A stretch of 64,000 nt of DNA, from positions 18,808,001 to 18,872,000 of the forward strand of contig NC_059347.1 in the NCBI RefSeq assembly GCF_019703515.2, read 5' to 3'. The notes under the pieces were generated by a model. The model did no database searches and was not told the DNA's origin. It was given only the letters and a program-made list of their open reading frames with translations. Made by a program: the position numbers and the translations under genes. This document shows positions 50,045 to 64,000 of the stretch, piece after piece; positions within the stretch are counted from its first letter, which is position 1, and every line of letters starts with the position of its first letter. This DNA comes from Myxocyprinus asiaticus (lineage: Eukaryota > Chordata > Actinopteri > Cypriniformes > Catostomidae).

Positions 50045-50426
50045 TTAAAGGTGCACTCAGTCATTTTTTTTCCTAATTTACAAAGATTTACTAATAGTGA
50101 TTTTGAAACACATGTATAAAATCATGACCACTCATGTGAGTTCAGCCATATCAGTAACATTATAAAAGCTCTTTATTCTACATGGGCGGGGGTTCCCTCA
50201 TGGGGGCAGCCATGTTAGGATCACATGACCAGCTGTAACTATACTACTTGATATTGGACACTTTCATTCATGGATTAAATTAATCCTGGCTTATTGTGCA
50301 TAGTGAATTTCTACAATGGCATTGGTAAATGAAAACTACTGTTTGAATGATGCAGCTTCCAGGCCACTAGGTGTCAGTGTAAGACATACTTCATCACAAT
50401 TGAAAAAATTATTGAGTGCACCTTTA
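50045..50426. mobile_element. MITE with TAAAGGTGCACTCA ends
   Basis: The left TTTAAAGGTGCACTCAGTCA is complemented at the right by ATTATTGAGTGCACCTTTA, inverted repeats of about 20 bp. About 382 bp, non-coding. The interior contains a GGGCGGGGGTTCCCTCATGG block and CACTAGGTGTCAGTG. Confidence 0.82.
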
Positions 50427-51247
50427 GTTAAGGCTAAAAAACTGGCAGTTGCAGTGGCCAGAAATTCGACTTAAGAATAAAGCGGCCATGTTTCAGGCAT
50501 TACAGGATGTAATTTTGGTGCATACATGTTTTTCACTATCATGCTGTATTTATTATTAAATGGTATAAGGTGGTAGAGCAAAAGGCCACATGATTACTTA
50601 AATTTCATCAAGAGTGGCCCTTTCAGGAGCAATGGCCAATGAATAGACAGTGCACAGTGTCACTCACACAACCAAAAAACACCAGCAAGGTAACACATGT
50701 GACACTAACATAATCCAATAAACATGAACTAAACAATAAAATGTAACATAAAACATTCCACTATGCATAACTGATCTCAAAATAATAAGAAATATAAGTA
50801 TTGCAATAAAATATTATCAAATGTGATAGGTCACGCAGGAACTTCTGGAAACGTCCAATTATAGTTTTTCATCGTAATTTTCACAGTAGTTTACCTTAAA
50901 AGTACATATACTGTATATAATATACATTTTCACCATTAACAGGTAAATAATACTTTTTACTTGTAATTTTTTATTACAATATTTTACTGTACAATTACAT
51001 GTATTGTCTTGTTAAATACATTTTACAAACATTGTAAGGTAACCATTAAACAGTATTTTACTGTAGCATTTTTACATTCATTTTCTGTTAAAGTTACGAA
51101 AAAATGTTTAACAGTTTATGAGAGGCTGTGCTATATTGTAAGGATTGCAACCCCTTTAGCGTTAACTATATTTCACAAAATAGCATAACCTTAAGTGTTA
51201 AGGACACACATATTATTAAAATCTTAATTAAGTGCAACAAGAACATA
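50427..51247. other. AT-rich DNA with TTACTGTA-type repeats
   Basis: From about 50870 to 51110, ACAGTATTTTACTGTA and related palindromic motifs recur on both strands, resembling the cluster at 29600-29770. No exon seen. Confidence 0.4.
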
Positions 51248-51620
51248 CAATACCAGTTAAAAGTCTGAACACATGACTGAATTTATGTTTCTCATGATCT
51301 CAAAAACCTTTGATCTAAAGGTATGCTTAAATGCTTAAAATTAGTTTTGTAAATAAATAGAATTCCACCTTCGTATGAATTTCTTTACAAAACTGAAATA
51401 ATTGTAAAAAGTTCACATGGATGAGTTGGACTGAACAGTGAAGGTCAAGCAGCTAATACAGTTGAAAAAGCATCCTAGGTGGATAGATATGTCATTGAAG
51501 TTGGTTGAGAGTCTGCAGAACTGTAATCCAGGCAAAGTGTGACTACACAGAAAAAGCTGAAGTATAAGATAGTTCTGATTTGTTTAACTCTTATTAAACT
51601 TTTTTAATCATTACATAATT
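51248..51620 (+). mobile_element. Deleted Tc1-like relic, third family
   Basis: The left end ATACCAGTTAAAAGTCTGAA resembles the ACCAGTCAAAAGTTTGGACA terminus known from a widespread fish Tc1 family (from memory). About 230 bp further on, ATGTCATTGAAGTTGGTTGA corresponds to the transposase C-terminus (SLKLVESL, then CNPGKV) followed by TTCTGATTTGTTTAAC. Everything between is deleted, and the right terminal repeat is not clear. Confidence 0.65.
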
Positions 51621-52740
51621 CCCATAGCTCCATTTGTGATATTTTCATTTTGATTCATACTGCAGTTTTATTGTTAAATTGTAAAGTAAAACAGTAATTA
51701 GGAAATAGGAAAACAGTAATTTCTTTCCTAGTGATAAAGTTAATAGCTGGAATCTGTAGGTGCTGTGCAGTGATATACACAATACATGAACAAGTATTTT
51801 CTGTAATATGCTAGCACAAAATGCTGTACTGGCCAATCAGCATCCCGAACTAGCTGGAGGTGTACTGCAAAAATTTCTCAGCCTAAGACGAGGAGAAAAA
51901 AAAGAATAAGCACACTGAACCAACCAGACAGCAACCACAAACCAACTCTGCTGGAGATGCCCAACTCTTGATTAAATTATCTGACAATCTGTCAACAATA
52001 TCATTGATTTCACAGTGCCAGTATTGAGAACAGACAACTGTTTAACCAAATAATCTATCAAATGATTGACAGCACTAACAAGTGTGAGAAAGAACCCACA
52101 TTTCCACACACGTCACATCAAAGAGCAGCACAAGCATGACACCATTGAATATGGGCACAACTTGACTTGCTGAACTTGAGTCACCCTCACCGATGACCCC
52201 TTTTATGGCTTATGAGGAGCGTCGCTCATGAATGCCTTCGATTTTGCAGCATATGGTTAATGGTGACATTTGGCTGTCAGAGTAAAAGTGTCCCCCACAC
52301 ACAGTGGCCTGCGGCTGGGCCTCCAACAATGGCCTGGCCCACAGTGGACACACACACTTCCAGCTGTGGCTGACCATCCTGGCCTCTTCTCTGGCTCCCA
52401 TGAAATTGGAAATTATCAGGGCCGTTTCTGGTGACAAATCATTGTCTGTGTGTTCCTGGCACTTTCCGTGGATGTAAAGAGACTGAAGCAAGGAAGAACA
52501 TCTTTTTGATGGCACTTGAAGGCTGACCTCGTCACCCTCTTCCTTCAAAAGTGTGACCCCCATGGAGACCAACTCAAAGTGTGGCCTGGGGTTGACTCTC
52601 TTAAAGTGCCACATTCTTCTTTAACTGTTCCACATTTCCTTGAGAGGAACCAAAACCTTCAATATGCAAACAGGAATACTGGAACTTTCTTCAATCAGTT
52701 TGTCTACACCTTTAACGAGAAGGATAAGGAACTAGAAGTT
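51621..52740. other. Unassigned, possibly conserved non-coding DNA
   Basis: No exon or repeat recognised. The section 52190-52450 is balanced in composition and without simple repeats. A 134-residue minus-strand frame across it (52210-52614) has no domain signature. Confidence 0.4.
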
Positions 52741-52985
52741 AAAAGGATAGTTCACCTATAAATGGAAATTCCGTTGTCAGTTTTTCACCTTATGTTGTTC
52801 AATACCCAAATTACTTTCTTTCAACTGTGGAACACACAAGGAGATGTTAGGGAGAATATTAGGGAATGACATTCTCTGTCACCATTCACTTTCATTGTAT
52901 CTTCCACGGAAGACAGAAACTCATATGGGTTTGGAACAACATGATGGTGAATAAATAACAACAGAATTTTCATTTTGGGGTGAAA
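52741..52985. mobile_element. GGATAGTTCACCC-family foldback element, short form
   Basis: It begins AAAAGGATAGTTCACCTATA and ends ACAGAATTTTCATTTTGGGG. The inner CCAAATTACTTTCTTTC is mirrored by an ATGGGTTTGGAACAACATG block. About 245 bp, non-coding. Confidence 0.82.
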
Positions 52986-53355
52986 AAAAAAAAACTCCTT
53001 CAATTGTGAATTGGGTGTATATGATAAAACAGAACACTGCGGTATCTCCAATGACCTGTATCTGAACTCTTCAAACCTGTGCTACTGTAGCCAAGAAAGC
53101 AGGCCGTATTTGTGTACAAATAATGTTTTCTTGACAGAGCAATTGCTGCTTGGCTGAAGGCTGAAGGCTGAGGAAGTGAGGGTGGGCACAAAGAGGAAGA
53201 AAACAAAAAGATAAACAGCAGTTGCCAGTTGCTAGATGGGCCAAAGTCTGCAAACCTTAAAAAAATCAATCCTGTGTGAAATTTCTTACAAGAAAAGTGG
53301 ATATATTAAAGACAACTGCTTTTGTAAACTGAAATGTCATACATTCCAACTCATT
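52986..53355. other. Unassigned DNA
   Basis: No exon or repeat boundary recognised. Confidence 0.4.
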
Positions 53356-54069
53356 CCCAGATAGCGCATGTACATCTCCGAGATGTCTGTTTAAGAGCGT
53401 TTCATCTGAAAACCATTTCATTTTAATTACATCTGCTAAATATCTTTAAAAAATCAGATTTACAAACATTCTTAAACATAAACGTCTCAAAGATGTCTTA
53501 TTGACAGCCGAGAGGAAACATCTTATAGATGTATTGCAGATGAGCAAACAACCTAAAAAAATACCTTTTCCAGATGTAAACATAATCTTTTGGATTTCCA
53601 CTATGGTATTCCTTGATTATCCTTGGAGTACCATTTATATACCATTCCAGGTAACACACGTACATCTTCAAGCAGTGGTGTAGTCAGGGGTGGGGTGGGG
53701 TGGACCCACCCCGAATTCTGAATTCTTTGACTTCAAATATATATTTATAAATAGTTTTATTTCTAAAAGTGTGAAAGAACCGTTTGAATGCGCTGCTTCT
53801 CTGTTAAGGAAAATTTGGGAAAAATAATGTATGGACGAAAACTTGGCCCATCCATTTTTGATGAGGACAACCAAAAGTAATTTCCTGGCAATGCCCTTGT
53901 CTCTGACATTGTCTTTGACATTCAGCAAATGTCTTTGAGGTGTTTACGAGTTTTAATGTTTGTAAATTTGATCTTTTTTAGATATTTAGCAGAAGTTAGA
54001 TAGTGATGCTTTCCAGATTAAACGCTCTTAAACAGATATCTCAGAGATGTACGTGTTCTACCTGAGATG
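53356..54069. mobile_element. Foldback repeat complex with GTACATCT ends
   Basis: GCATGTACATCTCCGAGATG then TCTGTTTAAGAGCGTTT at the left is complemented at the right by AAACGCTCTTAAACAGATAT then CTCAGAGATGTACGTG, arms of at least 50 bp. A third copy of the terminus in direct orientation (GGTAACACACGTACATCTTC) lies at about 53650, suggesting tandem or nested copies. An unrelated block at about 53675-53899 starting AGTGGTGTAGTCAGGGGTGG interrupts the right part. No coding capacity. Confidence 0.78.
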
Positions 54070-54295
54070 GTACTGCAAGGTATATCATGTATTACTCTAC
54101 TGCAACTTGGATTTGATCACATAGTAAAAAAAAAAAAAAAAAAGATGCTATTAAATCAGATATTTTTGGTTATATAATTGATATAATTGTTATACTCTCA
54201 TGCTCAGTATGAAAACAAGGCCAACCTTTATGTATAGTTGCATTTTGACAATTATGAAATCCACATAGAAACACAAAAGTAGCAAAGAACATGCA

Positions 54296-55825
54296 CAGTG
54301 CTGTGGAAAAAGTATTTGCCCCCTTCCTTATTTCTTCTGTTTTTGTGTATTTTTCATACTAAATTGTTTCAGATCTTCAAACGAGATATAACATGAAACA
54401 AAGGCAACCTGAGTAAATACAAAATACAGTTAATATATATATATTATATATATATATATTTTTTTTTTTTTTTTCATTGAAGCAAAAAAGTTATCCAACA
54501 TCTATACCACCCATGTGAAAAACTAACTGCCCCCTTAAACTTAATAGCTAGTTGTGCCACCTTTAGCAGCAACAACTGCAACCAAACACTTCCAATAACT
54601 GGAGATCAGTCTTTCACAACATTGGTGGAATTTTGACCCAAACTTCTTTGCAGAACTGCTTTAGTTCAGCCACATTGGAGGGTTTTCGAGCATGAACTGT
54701 CCATATAAGGTCTTGCCACAGCATCTCAATTGGGTTCAAGTCAGGACTTTGACTAGGCCACTCCAGAACTTTAATAAGCCATTCAGAGGTGGACTTACTC
54801 CTATGCTTTGGATAACTGTCTTGCTGCATAATCCAGTTGTGCTTGAGTGTCAACTCACGGACTGATGACCGGACGTACTCCTTTAGGATTTTCTGGTTGA
54901 GAACAGAATTCATGTTTCCATCAATTATTGCAAGTCACATTGTCCCTGAAGCAGCTAAGCATCCCCACATCATCACACTATCACCACCATGCTTGATCGT
55001 AGTTATGATGTTCTTTTTGTGGAATTCTGTGTTTGATTTATGTTAGATGTAACGGGACCCCTGTCTTCCAAACAGTTCCACAGAACATTCTCCCAAAAGT
55101 TTTGAGGATCATCAAGGTGTGTTTTGGCAAAATTCAGATGAGCTGATAATGTTCTTCTGGGTTAGCAGTGGTTTTTGCCTTGCCACTCTTCCATGGATGG
55201 CATTTTTGACCAGTGTTTTTCTGATAGTGGAGTCATGAACAGTGACCTTTATTGATGCAAGAGAGGCCTGCAGTTCCTTGGTTGTTGTTCTTGTGACTTT
55301 GTGCCTACCTGGACATGTCGTCGCTGTGCTCTTGGAGGAATTTTGGAAGGTCGGCCACTTCTGGCAAGGTTCACTACTGTGCCAAGTTTTCTCCATTTGG
55401 AGATAATGGCTCTCACTGTGGTTCTTTGGAGTCCCAGAGCCTTTGAAATAGCTTTGTATCCCTTCCCAGACTCATGTATTTCAATCACTTTTTTCCTCAT
55501 TTCTGGGATTTCTTTCGACCTTGGCATAGTGTGCTACTGGGTGAGACCTTTTAGCCAACTTCATGCCGCTGAAAAAGTTCAATTTAGGTGTTGATTTAAT
55601 TGAACAGGGCTGGCAGTAATCAGACCTGGGTGTGTCTAGTCCAGCTGAACTCCATTATGAATGCAGTTTCATAGATTTGGGGATTTAGTAACTGAGGGGC
55701 AAATACTTTTCACACAGGCCCAGTTGGTGTTGGATAACTTTTTTGCTTCAGTAAATAACATTATAATTTAAAAACTGTATTTTAGAATACAGAAGAAATC
55801 AGGCAAATACTTTTTCACAGCACTG
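54296..55825 (-). mobile_element. Tc1-like element, near full length but dead
   Basis: It starts CAGTGCTGTGGAAAAAGTAT and ends with the complement of CAGTGCTGTGAAAAAGTATT. The right end is followed by TA; the left-hand TA is changed to CA. At about 1.53 kb it is close to the usual Tc1 length. A TA-rich and poly-T stretch lies at about 54432-54475 inside the left end. The transposase frame is broken. Confidence 0.93.
54614..55527 (-). pseudogene. Tc1-like transposase with frameshifts and lost catalytic Asp
   Basis: The start at 55527 gives MPRSKEIPEMRKKVIEIHES and the paired-type DNA-binding region (GYKAISKALGLQRTTVRAII). After a frameshift comes TTKELQASLASIKVTVHDST and HGRVARQKPLL. Around 55080 the sequence passes from NVLW directly to ELFGRQG, so the short segment that normally carries the first catalytic aspartate is missing. 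The second aspartate (WIMQQDSYPKH) and the final glutamate (SPDLNPIEMLW) remain. Thirty residues separate them instead of the usual 34, indicating a 12-bp in-frame loss. The frame ends at 54614. It is not functional. Confidence 0.93.
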
Positions 55826-57671
55826 TATTATAAAAGAACAGCAGTACCTTATTTGAAGACTGGGCAGGGTAAAGTAATTGAATGATGATTACGCCTTGAT
55901 GAGACTTTTAATATCACATTTAAGCACAGTGGTGGTCCTGATATATACCATTAGAAACACCCGGAGCGTCATCTACTGCTCAAACGGAGGGCTGCAATCG
56001 TTGTCGATGGACAATCAGTTTCCAAATAAACCAAAAATTGGTATAGAAATGTATCTTGACAACCAATCTTTCCTAACAAAGTAACATATAATTACCACAA
56101 TCCAATCATTATTGCAACTCTATTGTCAAATTATAATGGGATATAATTTAAACGGTGCAAGATACTTTCAGAATATCTCATTTGATCGGTCATTTATTAT
56201 TATTTTTTTCTCATGACAGTAGTGGTTATATATGAAGTTATCACAACCGCAGCATGGCAGGCCGATTCAACTTTTAATCAAAAGTCTTCATGTGTGTGAC
56301 AAATAATAAAACCTGAACCTGAGTTCACATCTGCATTTCCTCTACTGTATAGAAATATCACAGAAAAGCAAGACTAATAAAATATGTAATATATATTTTT
56401 ATTTAATATGATTAAAGCATTAATAATAATCACCTAAGGGTTGTCGCTTGAGGTTTACAGCAGCCCAGCTGGCCGTCTGTGATGCACATAAATGCGGTCT
56501 ATGTCGGCTACTGGCAGGTGCAGCGGCGCAGACAGAGGCAGTTGTGTCGGTTGCGCTCAATCCTTATGTGCACTTGCAGGCAAGCGGTGAGAAAGCGTCT
56601 TCTAAACTGTGAATGTGTATGAGAGAAGGCTGCCGGCAGTTTGCCAAATGGGTGGCGTTGCTCATTGAAGTACCAAGTATTAATATACGCATTAAGAGAA
56701 AGAAAAAATAATTGCAACGAGATACCTTGACACCTCAACACTGCAGTTTAAATGACGACATTAATGATTCTGGTCAATTTGTTGATTGTTGAGAATGAGT
56801 TTCTGAGAACTGTGAAGACAGACTGTCCAGTCTGATGGTCATCTGCTATCCACAGAGACTCATATCCTGCTGCTTGAATACCTGTTTTCCTTATAAAGTT
56901 GCCTCATTCTTCAGCTCCGACCTCTGGAAGGCCATGCTGCTCCACCTGATTGTTGTGAAGGTGACAGAGTTTGAACCATATTATGACCAAGCAACAAGCA
57001 GTACTTATTTACGTTCATTGGACAAAATGTCTGTTCAATGTATGTTTTCATGTAGACAAGAGGGGTTTTGCTTTTTTTTGAATATCACTTCAGTTTTTAT
57101 TGTTATTTATGCTTAATTTTTTTTTTTTTTTTTTTTTGCATGGTTTACTGTGAAGATAAAAAGAAAACTAAACAACTGATATCATTTTTTCTTTTCCCTT
57201 TATATGTCAAAACAAACATTTAAAACATTTAGAAAACCAATTTTTTTTTTCTGTTATTTCTTTTTGTACAAAGAGTTTGACAAACCACAGGGTTTAATTT
57301 TTCTCATCTCACTCTCTTGCTTGTTTTGTAAACTTCAAAGTGACCTGACAACAGACAGCGAACATGAAACTAATAATTCCTTACACTGACACGAGAAGCC
57401 AACAAATCTAAAGAATGCTTTTTTCTTTTCATTTTTTTTTTTTTTTAAGAAATAAACTTTAAGGCCATTTAACTTTTTCATCTTTATGTTGCACACTTTT
57501 AAAAATGGTAGAGAATATGCATGAAGAGATTTGTTTTCTCTATGTTCACCTAGATTTTGATTATTTTGTGACTTGTTTGGCCTGTTGGACAGGGAAAGAC
57601 CAGGGACTTGCCCATTGAGCCAAATAAAACAACAGTGTGTAGCAAATTTCAACACATCAACAAATGTCAGT
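55826..57671. other. Unassigned DNA
   Basis: No exon identified. A minus-strand frame at 56508-56741 ends in a cysteine- and arginine-rich stretch but has no family resemblance I can name. Poly-T tracts lie at about 57119-57137 and 57430. Confidence 0.4.
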
Positions 57672-58648
57672 TTAAAGAATAGTTCACCCAAAAATGAAAA
57701 TTCTCTCATCTTTTACTCACCCTCATACCATCCCAGGTGTGTATGACTTTCTTCAGCAGAACACAAATTATGATTTTTAGAAGAATATCTCAGCCCTGTA
57801 GGTCCATAAAATGAAAGTGAATGGGTGCCAACTTTCTGAAGCTCCAAAAAATACATATAGCCATCATAAAAATAATCCATATGATTCCAGTGGTCTAATT
57901 AATGTCTTCTTAAGTGAAACACTGGGTGTGTATGAAACAGATACATTTTTTAAAACTTTTTTTACAAAAAATGTTTGCTTTCAGCCAGCTTGAATTTTGT
58001 ACATTGACGAGAATGAAGTTTGTAACGTAACGCAAGTGTGTAAGTCTCCTCTTCATAGATATTCATACATAGATCCCTTATTAGCAAATGTTTCTATGGA
58101 CTGCGATACTGTTTCTACACAAAAGCAGCTAATGCAGCAAAGAGCTCGGTCATCTCCTCCATTCACTCACTTGCATTTAAACCGATTCAAACAGCTCTTC
58201 TTGTTCACTGTTCCAAGATGGCGTGCAGTTGACATATTCAAACCAGCCGAATGAGGCATCTATGTATGATTCTATATGCTCCTCTATTGTAAACAACACG
58301 GCGCTTCTGTTTATTTTTTCCGTATTTCATGCGGCAGTTTTCACGTGAACTTGCCAACACGCTTGACATCGACCCTCGTGAATTAAAAAAAAAAAAAAAA
58401 AAAAAAAAAACACTTTTTAAATATTTATCTATTTCATACACACCCAGCGTTTTGCTTCAGAGGACATTAATTAGACCACTGAAAAAATTGGCACCCATTC
58501 ACTTGCATTTTATGGACCTACAGAGTTGAGATATTCTTCTAAAAATCTTCATTTGTGTTCTGCTGAAGAAAGTCAGTCAAACACATCTGGGATGGCATGA
58601 GGGTAAGTGATGAGAGAATTTTCATTTTTGGGTGAACCAATCCTTTAA
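57672..58648. mobile_element. GGATAGTTCACCC-family foldback element, long form
   Basis: It opens TTTAAAGAATAGTTCACCC and closes GGGTGAACCAATCCTTTAA. The arms stay complementary for about 280 bp: AGAATATCTCAGCCCTGTAG against CTACAGAGTTGAGATATTCT, AGTGAATGGGTGCC against GGCACCCATTCACT, and ACACTGGGTGTGTATGAAA against its approximate complement near 58430. The central section of about 400 bp is not shared with other copies here and includes a poly-A run at about 58386-58410. Total 977 bp. It sits less than 1 kb downstream of the SURF4 stop codon. Confidence 0.9.
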
Positions 58649-59272
58649 AACCAGCCCAGTGACAGCAAATTTGACAATGTCTGACCCATTAATCAACAAC
58701 TTCTTGCTGATATAGAAACACAAATTTCAATGACATCTACTTTCATGTTGATTTACTTTAAATTCTCATCTTGATGAACTAATAGGTAACCTGAATTTGA
58801 AGGCATAAGTATTACTATAGAGAATGACATGAAGAAAATGGATGTCTTTGGTAAGCTGACTGCAGTTGGCACCCCGAAAAAAAGAAAAGGGCAAAATGAC
58901 AGGGCAATGGAGAACAATTTGTTATTCCTTCAATTATGGCAGTTAAACGTGTATAACATGGATAATACAGATTTGGGGGGGTTCAAATAACAGAATCTGA
59001 CCTGATACTTAGAAAATAAATATGATAACCTAATGTCTAAAATGCTTGGCAGAAATAATTCAGTATGCAGGCAAGATGAAAACAAAGACAGTGCATGAGA
59101 TGTGGAGAGTGGGTCGTTCTGTTGGTCCTGGGATCTTTATGAGGTCACATCTCAATTCAGCTCAGTCCTCCCTAAGTAGTGTACCTGCTTTGAGGCATAA
59201 CTGCAAGGAAATTCTATTTTCAAAGGGCAAACTACAGAGCGAACGAGTGAGCCGTTTGAGTTCAGTCCAGTC
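58649..59272 (-). other. Presumed SURF4 3' untranslated and flanking region
   Basis: This follows the SURF4 stop codon on the minus strand. No canonical AATAAA or ATTAAA on the minus strand was found in this stretch. The nearest AATAAA (TTTATT on the plus strand) is at about 58310, inside the foldback element. The transcript end is therefore not located. Confidence 0.4.
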
Positions 59273-63926
<4,654 letters not shown>

Positions 63927-64000
63927 CTGGAACAGATAAAGATCATGATTGTAATGAAACCATTTAACTTATAGTCCTATTCAAAGATGGTGTTTAAAGG
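63927..64000 (-). other. SURF4 intron, truncated by the window
   Basis: The polypyrimidine-containing acceptor region of the next upstream intron. Its donor is outside the window. Confidence 0.8.

Noticed and set aside
56508..56741. Cys/Arg-rich minus-strand frame that could be a small secreted protein
   Set aside because: The cysteine-rich end is suggestive, but no family, clear signal peptide or splice evidence supports it.

Overview
The window is vertebrate nuclear DNA that is gene-poor and AT-rich. It is crowded with microsatellites and small non-autonomous DNA transposons. The organism is most likely a cypriniform (carp-like) fish. Three things point there: a tRNA-derived SINE that I recognise from memory as the cyprinid HAmo type, several Tc1-like elements of the teleost kind, and many copies of a foldback repeat with ends like GGATAGTTCACCC. 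The species cannot be fixed from sequence alone.

Only one host gene is supported. The last three coding exons of a SURF4 orthologue (endoplasmic reticulum cargo receptor) lie on the minus strand between 63926 and 59273. The splice sites are intact and the family C-terminus ends in a KKEW di-lysine signal. The 5' exons lie beyond base 64000. The final 4.1 kb intron carries two foldback transposons.

Layout. 1-9.7 kb: unassigned DNA, two small foldback or TIR elements, and a pair of Tc1-like elements in opposite orientation at 6.1-8.3 kb. 9.8-10.1 kb: a perfect 110-bp-arm palindrome beside a long TA/T tract. 11-18 kb: foldback elements and microsatellites in otherwise unassigned DNA. 18.2-21.6 kb: a cluster of non-autonomous elements ending in the SINE. 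23.5-31 kb: a long foldback element, AT-rich DNA, and a solo LTR with an intact 5-bp target duplication. 33.7-39.6 kb: hAT-like elements, one interrupted by a nested Tc1-like element, and two ends flanked by reverse-complementary 8-mers that suggest an old inversion. 44.8-58.6 kb: further Tc1-like relics and foldback elements. 58.6-64 kb: SURF4.

No RNA gene, CRISPR array, origin or prokaryotic feature is present. Stretches with no repeat or coding signal may contain conserved non-coding regulatory DNA, but only cross-species alignment could show that. I found no convincing novel biological system. The strongest observations concern genome rearrangement and transposon structure.
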